A stretch of 5,515 bases of DNA from Candidatus Methanomethylophilaceae archaeon (GCA_017616575.1 JAFZXW010000147.1:1-5515), one strand, 5' to 3'. Positions 1 through 5,082 are shown, numbered from the stretch's first letter. Made by a program: numbers and translations. Notes: generated by a model from the letters alone, not told the origin.

Positions 1-610
1 GATCCTCCAGGATGGACTTCACGTCCTTCATGTTCCTCTTGATGTCCTCCAAGGAGTCCAGGACCTCCTTCGAAGGGAGGGGCATCTCCATCATCCTTCC
101 GACGGTGACGCGTGCAAGGCCGATCATCCTCTTGATCATCGAGAACATGCGGTCCAGATACCAGTTGGATACGTCCGGGAAGCTGAGGAGCCTCAAAGTC
201 TCCCCGGTGGGCGCGGTGTCCAGGACCACGACGTCGTACTCCCCGGACTTGCTGAAGGTGTTCAGATAGAAAAGGGCGGAGATCATCTCCATCCCCGGGA
301 ATATCGCCATCTCCTCCGCGGATATGTCCCCCATCCCCTGCGACAGCATGAACGCGGACACATACTGCTGTATCTCGTTCCAACGGGAGTACATCTCGTG
401 GACTATGTCTATCTCGAGCGCGTCGAAGTTCTCGGCCACCTTGGTTACGGACTTGCCCAGTTCCACCCCGAGGGAGTCTCCCAGGGAGTGGGCGGAGTCC
501 GCGCTCACCAGCATGGTGCGGTAACCGAGCTTGGAGAGCCTGTACGCGGTGGCCGCAGAGGCGGACGTCTTCCCGACGCCTCCCTTCCCCGTGTATATTA
601 TCAGCCTCAT
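1..610 (-). CDS. ArsA/GET3-family ATPase, N-terminal part (3' end outside window)
   Basis: Reading leftward from the ATG at 610-608, the frame stays open for 203 codons to the window edge. It begins MRLIIYTGKGGVGKTSASAA, a deviant Walker A of the SIMIBI class with the signature lysine at residue 9 and P-loop Lys14-Thr15. Further ArsA/GET3 marks follow in order: SADSAHSLGDSLG at 36-48 (family usually DPAHSL; here serine replaces proline), EEMAIFPGMEM at 99-109 (A-loop), and DTAPTGETLRLLSFP at 131-145 (switch II). Known members are dimeric cytosolic ATPases that deliver tail-anchored membrane proteins (GET3) or drive arsenite efflux (ArsA). The CXXC zinc site that would help separate them lies in the missing half. 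The gene is transcribed away from the tRNA, and a TATA box 26 nt upstream of the ATG suggests a leaderless mRNA. Family assignment is firm; substrate is unknown. Confidence 0.93.
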   Translation of the reverse strand, partial: MRLIIYTGKGGVGKTSASAATAYRLSKLGYRTMLVSADSAHSLGDSLGVELGKSVTKVAENFDALEIDIVHEMYSRWNEIQQYVSAFMLSQGMGDISAEEMAIFPGMEMISALFYLNTFSKSGEYDVVVLDTAPTGETLRLLSFPDVSNWYLDRMFSMIKRMIGLARVTVGRMMEMPLPSKEVLDSLEDIKRNMKDVKSILED

Positions 611-630
611 CAGGACTGGAACGGCGTCCG

Positions 631-639
631 GATTATAAA
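631..639 (-). promoter_or_regulatory. TATA box of the ArsA-family gene
   Basis: The minus strand reads TTTATAATC, a near-consensus archaeal TATA box. Its TTTATA core is centred about 26 nt upstream of the ATG at 610. Archaeal transcription normally starts about 26 nt downstream of the TATA centre, so the start would fall on or next to the A of the ATG, giving a leaderless message. No Shine-Dalgarno sequence is seen upstream of this ATG, which agrees. Confidence 0.7.
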
Positions 640-666
640 CAAAACCGCAAGGGTCGCAGAAAGATA

Positions 667-774
667 TGGTGCCGGGAATGGGGTTCGAACCCATGACCTT
701 CGGATTTCCCTGGAAGAGGTCTATTGACCAGAACCCTATGAGTCCGACGCTCCACCAGGCTGAGCCACCCCGGC
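667..774 (-). tRNA. Elongator tRNA-Met(CAU) with a 31-nt intron
   Basis: The full cloverleaf folds on the minus strand. The acceptor is GCCGGGG (774-768) with TCCCGGC (677-671), one G-U pair at the base. The D stem is GCTC/GAGC, the anticodon stem TCGGA (747-743)/TCCGA (704-700), and the T arm ATGGG-TTCGAAC-CCCAT. The discriminator is A670 and CCA is encoded (669-667). The anticodon is CAT at 740-738. An intron at 736-706 splits positions 37 and 38, the usual archaeal site. G1-C72 and the lack of the GGG/CCC anticodon-stem pairs argue against the initiator. A tRNA-Ile2(CAU) is less likely by overall sequence but not strictly excluded. The 5' part overlaps the end of the antiporter frame. Only a short T-rich stretch (TCTTTCT) follows as a possible stop signal. 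Confidence 0.96.
706..736 (-). other. Intron of tRNA-Met between positions 37 and 38
   Basis: Thirty-one bases separate A37 (737) from base 38 (705). A bulge-helix-bulge can be drawn. The UAG bulge (738-736) and the AAA bulge (707-705) are each cut after the second base. Between them CUCA (742-739) faces AGGG (711-708), giving C-G, U-G, C-G and an A-A mismatch. Inside the intron GGTC (729-726) pairs with GACC (721-718) around an AATA loop. The central helix is therefore a relaxed form of the motif. The exact ends could shift by one base, because three A residues occur at the 3' junction. Confidence 0.8.
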
Positions 775-2562
775 CTTGGGCGGATGATTGGATGCTGGTT
801 TATATCGATTTCGTTCCTCTTTAGGAACTTCCACCGACTTCATCTCCGCGGACCTGCGTCTGCGGCGGCGGAGTATTATGAACGCCACGATCAGCACGGC
901 GACAGCCGCCACCAGGAGATGCTCAGCCAGGGTTAGCGGGTTAGGGATGATAACAATCAGCGCGAGGTCTATGATGGTGACGACGACGTAGGAATTGATC
1001 TCCAGAATCTCGGCATAGACGTTCGTCACGCCCTTCCCCCTCTTGACGGCCATGCGGCGGGAGTTGTTGACGATGAGCTCGTCCAGACGCTTCAGGTTCT
1101 CCACCAGGTACGCTATCGGAGGTATCAAGACGACGAAGTTGAGGACCACCAGGGCGAAATCCCACATGTGCACCCCGCCTCCGTACATGCTGTCGAGGAA
1201 GGAGCTGACGGCCGGCACGCAGAAGAAGAACACGATCTCTATGAGCAGGATTATCAGGACGTCGACGTAGGCGTAGGCCATCCCGCGGCGGAGGAGCCTC
1301 CTGGTCTTCTTGTTCGTGTCGTACACGTTCTGGTACATGTCGTCCCTGAACCTGTTGGCGGACGCGACCCACTTCCTGAGGAAGGCCGGACGCGATGCCT
1401 CCGCCCTGTCCCATATCTTGTCCGCGAAGCGCGAGAGTATCGGAAGCATGACCATGGACACCAGCGCGGCCCCGATTATCGACGTATAGAACGTCTCATC
1501 GACGACCCCGTAGCCCAAGGCCTCCTTGGATATGATGAACGCGAACTCCCCCATGGCGGTGAGGCCTATGGCGGAAAGGAATCCGATCCTCCCGCTCTCC
1601 CCCGCCACCCAGTATCCGAGGAACACGGCCACGGTCATGAGGATCGCGAACAGCCCATACATGCCGAGGATCATCGTGAGGTTCTGGACGAGGGTGTCCA
1701 GATGGACCTCCATTCCCACGGAGATGAAGAACATCGCCATGAACAGGCTCTTCATCGGCTCTATCGACTCGTTGATGGCCTCCCCTTTCCTCGCGGAGGA
1801 CAGCAGCAGACCCATCAGGAACGACCCGATGGCCATGGAGAGCCCGGCCTTGGTTGCCAGCAATGCCATGCCGAACGCCATTCCCACCGATATGACTATC
1901 GCGGTCTCCCACGGGACATGGTCGGTGATCCAGTTCATCAGACGGGGGGCGACCTCGAGCTTGAGCCCAATCACGAGGCTCGCGACCATGAACAAGGCGA
2001 TGGTGGTGATCAGGACCACCAGGTCGGAGGTGTTCATGGACGCCCCGGCGAATGCGGGGGTCAGCATCGACAGGATCACCACCTGCCCTATGTCCTCCAT
2101 TATCAGGACCAGGACGAGCATCTCTATGTGATCCTTGTTGAGCCTGTTCTGCGACTTGAGGACCGCCATGACCGCGGCCGTGCTAGAACCGGATATTATT
2201 GCGCCTAGCGCGATGGCCTGGACCCCGTCGAATCCCATCAGCATGCCTGCGGCCATTCCGCCTACGACCAATATCGGCAGCTGGACCACGGCGACCATGA
2301 CCGCGAACTTGCCTTGCTTCTTGATTTTTGTAAGATTGATCTCCAGCCCTATGCAGAACATCAGCAGCACCAGGCCGAAGTCCGAAAGGATCTCCACGGC
2401 CGTCAACCCGGTCTCGTCGATGACGAAGACGTTGGCGACCACGATCCCCGCGGTCAGGTATCCGATCAGCGGGGGAAGCTTGGCCTTGTTGAAGACGATC
2501 GCGCATACGCCAGCCAACAACGTGAACAACGCTACGCTGGTAAGAAGTGCGGTCTCGTCCAT
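736..2562 (-). CDS. KefB-type (CPA2) cation/proton antiporter with extra C-terminal membrane module
   Basis: This is a 608-residue integral membrane protein. Residues 1-385 form the sodium/proton exchanger core: many hydrophobic helices, the KLPPLIGYLTAG segment at 28-39, SGSSTAAVMAVL at 124-135, an acidic pair Glu156-Asp157 within LIMEDIGQ where KefB/KefC proteins carry the ion-binding aspartate, and FFISVGMEVHL at 278-288. Instead of the usual cytosolic TrkA-N domain, residues 386-430 are charged and four likely membrane segments follow (about 431-452, 467-487, 523-540, 546-564), then six arginines (565-570) and a polar tail. The start is placed at the ATG at 2562, because the frame upstream of it is non-hydrophobic and overlaps the eS1 terminator. 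No Shine-Dalgarno is visible. The last 12 codons lie within the tRNA gene and the stop is TAG. The ion (K+ or Na+) cannot be told from the sequence. Confidence 0.9.
   Translation of the reverse strand: MDETALLTSVALFTLLAGVCAIVFNKAKLPPLIGYLTAGIVVANVFVIDETGLTAVEILSDFGLVLLMFCIGLEINLTKIKKQGKFAVMVAVVQLPILVVGGMAAGMLMGFDGVQAIALGAIISGSSTAAVMAVLKSQNRLNKDHIEMLVLVLIMEDIGQVVILSMLTPAFAGASMNTSDLVVLITTIALFMVASLVIGLKLEVAPRLMNWITDHVPWETAIVISVGMAFGMALLATKAGLSMAIGSFLMGLLLSSARKGEAINESIEPMKSLFMAMFFISVGMEVHLDTLVQNLTMILGMYGLFAILMTVAVFLGYWVAGESGRIGFLSAIGLTAMGEFAFIISKEALGYGVVDETFYTSIIGAALVSMVMLPILSRFADKIWDRAEASRPAFLRKWVASANRFRDDMYQNVYDTNKKTRRLLRRGMAYAYVDVLIILLIEIVFFFCVPAVSSFLDSMYGGGVHMWDFALVVLNFVVLIPPIAYLVENLKRLDELIVNNSRRMAVKRGKGVTNVYAEILEINSYVVVTIIDLALIVIIPNPLTLAEHLLVAAVAVLIVAFIILRRRRRRSAEMKSVEVPKEERNRYKPASNHPPKAGVAQPGGASDS
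799..808 (-). promoter_or_regulatory. TATA box of tRNA-Met, inside the antiporter reading frame
   Basis: The minus strand reads TCGATATAAA, centred about 28 nt before the mature tRNA 5' end at 774. This is the right distance for a start one or two bases upstream of the mature end. The same bases encode Arg-Tyr-Lys near the C-terminus of the antiporter frame, so the tRNA promoter is embedded in that coding sequence. Confidence 0.7.
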
Positions 2563-2595
2563 CGGCAGACCGCATACAATCACTCGACTTAAGAC

Positions 2596-2604
2596 TATCT
2601 TATT
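2596..2604 (-). promoter_or_regulatory. Weak TATA-like box upstream of the antiporter
   Basis: The minus strand reads AATAAGATA, about 38 nt upstream of the ATG at 2562. This would put the transcript start near 2574 and give a leader of roughly 12 nt with no Shine-Dalgarno. The match to the archaeal consensus is poor, and the call rests mainly on position between the eS1 terminator and the antiporter start. Confidence 0.35.
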
Positions 2605-2644
2605 CGAGAAAACGACGGCAAAAACTGGAAGGCGCGTCGGCTGA

Positions 2645-2676
2645 AAAATAGAAGGAAAGAGGGGTCGACGACCCCT
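2645..2676 (-). terminator. Terminator of the eS1 gene
   Basis: On the minus strand, AGGGGT (2676-2671) pairs perfectly with ACCCCT (2665-2660) around a 5-nt loop. A pyrimidine tract ending in five T residues follows (2659-2645). It begins 8 nt after the TGA of the eS1 gene and separates it from the antiporter. Confidence 0.7.
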
Positions 2677-2684
2677 GGTTTGTC

Positions 2685-3380
2685 TCACTCCGCCTCGGCG
2701 GCGGGGGCCTCCTCCTCTGCGGGGGCCTCCTCCTCGGCGACAGGCTCGGCGGCGGGCAGGATCGACTCGGGCTCGCCCTCTCCGGCCTTGAGGACCTCGG
2801 ACTTGCGGATCTCGATCCTCTTGATGGGTATGACGACGCGGCAGGCCTTGGCGAGGTCCTTCGCCAGGTCCCCGGAGACGATGTCCTTGACGATCTCGGA
2901 GAGGGTCTTCTCCTTTCCGATCTGGACGAGGGTCTCTCCGATGACGGCCCTCATGCCCTCCTCCTGGGAGGACTGGATGCGCCTCTCGGCGATGGACATG
3001 GTCTTGATCCTGTACTCAAAGCCGTCCTTGGTGACGATGTCGACGACGTGGTCGGTCTTGGTCTTTCTCCTGCGGGTCAGCCTCCTGACGTAGTCGCTGG
3101 TGAGGTCGTGCCCGACGAAGACGGTCTTCGCGTCGTATCCGTCGACGGAGGCGACCTTGAACTTCAGCTTGATGTGCATCTTGGAGAAGTCTCCGGTGAG
3201 GTCCTGCACGGTGACCTCGACGGTACGGCCGATGACGTACTCGGGGTCCGCGGAGGGGGTCTCTCCGATCTCCGACTCGTTGAACATGCGAGGGGCGTGG
3301 ATCTTGTACCACTCCTTCGCCTTCCACTTGTCCTTGACCTTGCGGCCTGCGGACGACTTGGGTTTCTTTGCTGGTGCCAT
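2685..3380 (-). CDS. rps3ae: Small-subunit ribosomal protein eS1 (S3Ae)
   Basis: This 231-residue protein matches archaeal eS1, a component of the 30S subunit shared with eukaryotes and absent from bacteria. It opens with a lysine-rich RNA-binding tail (APAKKPKSSAGRKVKDKWK). The core then shows WYKIHAPRMFNESEIGET at 24-41, the VRRLTRRRKTKTDHVVDIVT region around 98-117, and a helical segment around 130-175. The core ends near residue 205. It is followed by an acidic Ala/Glu/Pro tail that includes EEEAPA twice in a row. The start is the ATG at 3380, supported by AGGAG eight bases upstream. Codon choice is strongly C/G-ending, as expected of a highly expressed gene. It has its own promoter and terminator, so it looks monocistronic. 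Confidence 0.97.
   Translation of the reverse strand: MAPAKKPKSSAGRKVKDKWKAKEWYKIHAPRMFNESEIGETPSADPEYVIGRTVEVTVQDLTGDFSKMHIKLKFKVASVDGYDAKTVFVGHDLTSDYVRRLTRRRKTKTDHVVDIVTKDGFEYRIKTMSIAERRIQSSQEEGMRAVIGETLVQIGKEKTLSEIVKDIVSGDLAKDLAKACRVVIPIKRIEIRKSEVLKAGEGEPESILPAAEPVAEEEAPAEEEAPAAEAE
2701..2736. repeat. Tandem 18-bp repeat in the acidic tail of eS1
   Basis: Two 18-bp units (2701-2718 and 2719-2736) differ only at their last base. They encode the repeated Glu-Glu-Glu-Ala-Pro-Ala near the C-terminus of eS1. Such in-frame repeats can gain or lose units by slippage without breaking the gene. Confidence 0.85.
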
Positions 3381-3388
3381 TTGTACAG

Positions 3389-3393
3389 CTCCT
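3389..3393 (-). promoter_or_regulatory. Shine-Dalgarno site of the eS1 gene
   Basis: AGGAG on the minus strand lies 8 nt before the ATG at 3380. It fixes that start, and it contrasts with the short-leader or leaderless starts of hdrC and the ArsA-family gene. Confidence 0.7.
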
Positions 3394-3422
3394 GTTGCTG
3401 TTCATCGTCCAATCTCTGAAGG

Positions 3423-3430
3423 TATTAAAA
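3423..3430 (-). promoter_or_regulatory. Proximal TATA box of the eS1 gene
   Basis: The minus strand reads TTTTAATA, centred near 3427. The expected start is about 3400, giving a leader of roughly 20 nt that includes the Shine-Dalgarno site. A nearly identical box occurs about 116 nt upstream. Confidence 0.6.
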
Positions 3431-3439
3431 CGTTCTCAA

Positions 3440-3475
3440 ATCGGGCCTCCGTCCGAGGAGCACAGGGAGGCCGAT
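3440..3475 (-). promoter_or_regulatory. GC-rich hairpin upstream of eS1, with an alternative pairing
   Basis: GGCCTCC (3444-3450) pairs with GGAGGCC (3466-3472). After one unpaired G (3443), ATC (3440-3442) pairs with GAT (3473-3475), giving ten pairs around a 15-nt loop. CTCC (3447-3450) can instead pair with GGAG in the loop (3457-3460), so two folds compete. If the distal promoter is used, the hairpin would lie in the eS1 leader just before the proximal TATA box. Its role is unknown. Confidence 0.45.
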
Positions 3476-3498
3476 AGCCAGACAATTTTTTTTATCAC

Positions 3499-3522
3499 TT
3501 TAAGGATAATTTTATCCTTAAA
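3499..3522. promoter_or_regulatory. Perfect 11-bp palindrome, candidate operator
   Basis: TTTAAGGATAA (3499-3509) and TTATCCTTAAA (3512-3522) are exact reverse complements separated by two bases. Neither strand has a T-run directly after it, so it is not a typical terminator. It covers the start site predicted from the distal TATA-like box (about 3516), which suits a dimeric repressor. I cannot name the regulator family. Confidence 0.5.
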
Positions 3523-3537
3523 AAAATAGTACCGCAT

Positions 3538-3547
3538 GTATTAAAAA
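3538..3547 (-). promoter_or_regulatory. Distal TATA-like box upstream of eS1
   Basis: The minus strand reads TTTTTAATAC, sharing TTTTAATAC with the proximal eS1 box. A start about 26 nt downstream would fall at about 3516, inside the palindrome. Promoter function is inferred from sequence and spacing only. Confidence 0.4.
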
Positions 3548-3614
3548 CTATCTCAAAAAAAACGCCGAATCCGAAGACGCCGGAAAGAGGCTCGGAAAGG
3601 GTGGAGGACAGAGG

Positions 3615-3646
3615 ATAAAAAGGAAAAACGAGGGGGAATACCCCTC
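3615..3646 (-). terminator. Terminator of the hdrCB operon
   Basis: On the minus strand, GAGGGG (3646-3641) pairs with CCCCTC (3635-3630) around five bases. Two runs of five T (3628-3624 and 3621-3617) follow. It begins 8 nt after the hdrB stop, the expected place for the end of the operon. Confidence 0.75.
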
Positions 3647-3654
3647 TTCAAGTT

Positions 3655-4500
3655 TCAGAGGACCACAGGGGTCTGATGGACGGTGAGGGCGAGGTCGTCG
3701 GCCTTCATGCCCATCGCGAGCCCCATGAGCTGGGACAGGTGGAGGACGGGGATGTTGAACCCGAGGTCCTTCTGGGAGCCGTCGAACTGCAGGTGGCAGA
3801 ACGGGCACACGTCGATGATGAACTGGGCCCCGGACGCCTTCATGTTCTCCAGGTTGGTCTGGGTGAACTTCTTGGAGACGTCTCCGAAGGCGGCCTTGAG
3901 TCCTCCTCCGGCTCCGCAGCACAGCATCTTGTTGGCCCTGGGCATGCTCTTGGCGCCGGTGGCCTCTACGAGGTCGTCGAGGATGTGGGGGTTCTCGGGG
4001 TCGTCGAGCTCCTTGATCGCGCTGGGCTTGAGGAAGTGGCATCCGTAGAAGGCCGCGACCTTGTACTCGAGCGGGTTGGTGATCTTGGCCTTGATGGCGT
4101 CGCAGCCGATGTCGTTGTACAGGACCTCGGCGAAGTGGCGGACGACGGTGGTGCCCTTGTACTCCATGCCGATCTCGGCGAGGATCTTGTTGACGTCGGC
4201 GAGGAGCTCGGGGTTCTCCTTGAGCTCGTGGGCGGCGTCGAACAGGGACCCGTAGCACCCGTTGCAGATGGTGACGATGGGGAGCCCGGCCTTCTCGGCG
4301 AGGGCCAGGTTCCTGGCGGCGGCCGCGAGCCAGGTCTTCTTGTTGAAGGCCCTGATGACTCCGGGGGCGGGGCAGCAGCTGGCGTCGGTCAGGTCGACGA
4401 GCTCGATTCCGAGGGCCTTGCAGACCTCCCTGGTGGATTTCTCGATCCCGGGGTATCTGAGAGGCGCGATGCATCCGAGGAAAAACGCGTATTTTGCCAT
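3655..4500 (-). CDS. hdrB: Heterodisulfide reductase subunit B
   Basis: This 281-residue protein has two complete CCG domains. The first is Cys10-X31-Cys42-Cys43-X35-Cys79-X2-Cys82; the second is Cys154-X39-Cys194-Cys195-X36-Cys232-X2-Cys235. In methanogens these cysteines hold the noncubane [4Fe-4S] clusters where CoM-S-S-CoB is cleaved to CoM-SH and CoB-SH, closing methanogenesis. Length is close to that of known HdrB proteins, and no residue of the motif is missing. HdrB is soluble and binds HdrC, which passes electrons from HdrA. The ATG at 4500 follows hdrC by five bases, and GGAGTGAT (4512-4505), overlapping the hdrC stop, serves as ribosome binding site, implying coupled translation. 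No hdrA is in view, so it must be encoded elsewhere. HdrB-like CCG proteins occur outside methanogens, but the adjacent HdrC makes Hdr the best call. Confidence 0.93.
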   Translation of the reverse strand: MAKYAFFLGCIAPLRYPGIEKSTREVCKALGIELVDLTDASCCPAPGVIRAFNKKTWLAAAARNLALAEKAGLPIVTICNGCYGSLFDAAHELKENPELLADVNKILAEIGMEYKGTTVVRHFAEVLYNDIGCDAIKAKITNPLEYKVAAFYGCHFLKPSAIKELDDPENPHILDDLVEATGAKSMPRANKMLCCGAGGGLKAAFGDVSKKFTQTNLENMKASGAQFIIDVCPFCHLQFDGSQKDLGFNIPVLHLSQLMGLAMGMKADDLALTVHQTPVVL

Positions 4501-4504
4501 TGTA

Positions 4505-4512
4505 ATCACTCC
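4505..4512 (-). promoter_or_regulatory. Ribosome binding site of hdrB overlapping the hdrC stop
   Basis: GGAGTGAT on the minus strand includes the TGA stop of hdrC (4508-4506) and lies just before the hdrB ATG, with the GGAG eight bases away. It supports the hdrB start and suggests translational coupling. Confidence 0.65.
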
Positions 4513-5000
4513 ACGATCTTGCAGAAGCCGGTGGCCTTGAGGATCTTGTCCAGGTCGGCTTTCGCAGCGCTGTTGGCCAGAACGGTCGGGGGAACCTCGG
4601 GGAGGCCCAGGTTCTTCCTGAGGGCGGAGATCTTGTCCTGGACGGGGACGGTGTGCCCGTAGTTGGCGAGGTTCTGAGCGGTCTTCTTGTGGTTGTCGTA
4701 CATGTGGCCCTCCGCGACGGCGATGTTCCTGAGGGCGATGACGATGTCGACGATGGGGACCTGGCGGGGGCACCTCTCGACGCAGGTGTAGCAGGTGCTG
4801 CACTGCCAGAGCTCCTCGCTGTTGACGATCTGCTCCTTGAGTCCGAGCTGGGCCATCCTCATGAGCTTCCTGACCCTGTAGGCGGTCTGCCTGCCAGAGG
4901 GGCAACCCGCGGTGCAGGTTCCGCACTGGAAGCACATCTTGACTTCCTCACCGCCGGCCGCGGCGATCTCTTTGGCAAAATCGGGGTTGGGCATTACCAT
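4506..5000 (-). CDS. hdrC: Heterodisulfide reductase subunit C
   Basis: This 164-residue protein has two cubane cluster motifs: Cys23-X2-Cys26-X2-Cys29-X3-Cys33 (CFQCGTCTAGCPSG) and Cys67-X2-Cys70-X2-Cys73-X3-Cys77 (CSTCYTCVERCPRQ). This is the arrangement of HdrC, a small soluble ferredoxin-like subunit carrying electrons from HdrA to the HdrB active site. The C-terminal half is cysteine-poor apart from Cys159 and ends in a helical region. It has no membrane segments. It is the first gene of the hdrCB operon. Two starts are possible, ATG at 5000 or ATG at 4994 (Met1 or Met3). The TATA box at 5029-5035 predicts a start near 5006, favouring the first, and neither has a clear Shine-Dalgarno. 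The HdrC call is strong because hdrB follows directly. Confidence 0.93.
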   Translation of the reverse strand: MVMPNPDFAKEIAAAGGEEVKMCFQCGTCTAGCPSGRQTAYRVRKLMRMAQLGLKEQIVNSEELWQCSTCYTCVERCPRQVPIVDIVIALRNIAVAEGHMYDNHKKTAQNLANYGHTVPVQDKISALRKNLGLPEVPPTVLANSAAKADLDKILKATGFCKIVE

Positions 5001-5027
5001 AGTATCGAGACGAACAAAGTGTCCGCC

Positions 5028-5036
5028 GTATATAAC
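5028..5036 (-). promoter_or_regulatory. TATA box of hdrCB
   Basis: The minus strand reads GTTATATAC, centred 32 nt upstream of the ATG at 5000. Transcription would start near 5006, leaving a leader of about six bases. No Shine-Dalgarno precedes the ATG, so translation would use a very short leader. Confidence 0.65.
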
Positions 5037-5057
5037 ATAGTCAGGTCGTCAAGGACA

Positions 5058-5081
5058 TATGTTACCTTTTAGGGTAAAACA
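5058..5081. promoter_or_regulatory. Imperfect inverted repeat upstream of the hdrC promoter
   Basis: On the minus strand ATGTTTTACC and GGTAACAT flank six bases (CTAAAA). They are complementary except for two extra T residues in the left arm, and the inner TTACC/GGTAA is exact. It lies just after the stop of the upstream gene and about 22 bp upstream of the hdrC TATA box. It could be an activator site for hdrCB or a weak terminator of the upstream gene; there is no T-tract to favour the latter. Confidence 0.35.
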
Positions 5082-5082
5082 T

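Noticed and set aside
1168..2208. A 346-codon plus-strand open frame opposite the antiporter
   Set aside because: The opposite strand encodes a convincing multi-helix antiporter with family motifs. The plus-strand translation is rich in His, Asp, Arg and Gly, lacks a fold or motif, and is typical of antisense frames in GC-rich DNA.
2563..2688. N-terminal extension of the antiporter by 42 residues
   Set aside because: It would overlap the end of eS1 and run through its terminator, and the added residues are not like antiporter N-termini. The ATG at 2562 leads straight into the first membrane helix.
3490..3505. Possible box C of a C/D guide RNA (GTGATAA on the minus strand)
   Set aside because: No matching box D (CTGA) or internal C'/D' pair was found at suitable spacing.
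3499..3522. Palindrome as a terminator of hdrCB
   Set aside because: A better terminator with a T-tract already sits at 3615-3646, and no T-run follows the palindrome on either strand.
3676..4662. A 328-codon plus-strand open frame opposite hdrB
   Set aside because: It is a shadow of hdrB, whose ten cluster cysteines are exactly spaced. The plus-strand product is low-complexity Val/Gly/Asp/Glu sequence.
4501..4935. N-terminal extension of hdrB upstream of the ATG at 4500
   Set aside because: The frame is open upstream but overlaps hdrC and yields Arg/Gln-rich nonsense. The ATG at 4500 has a ribosome binding site and starts a normal HdrB N-terminus.
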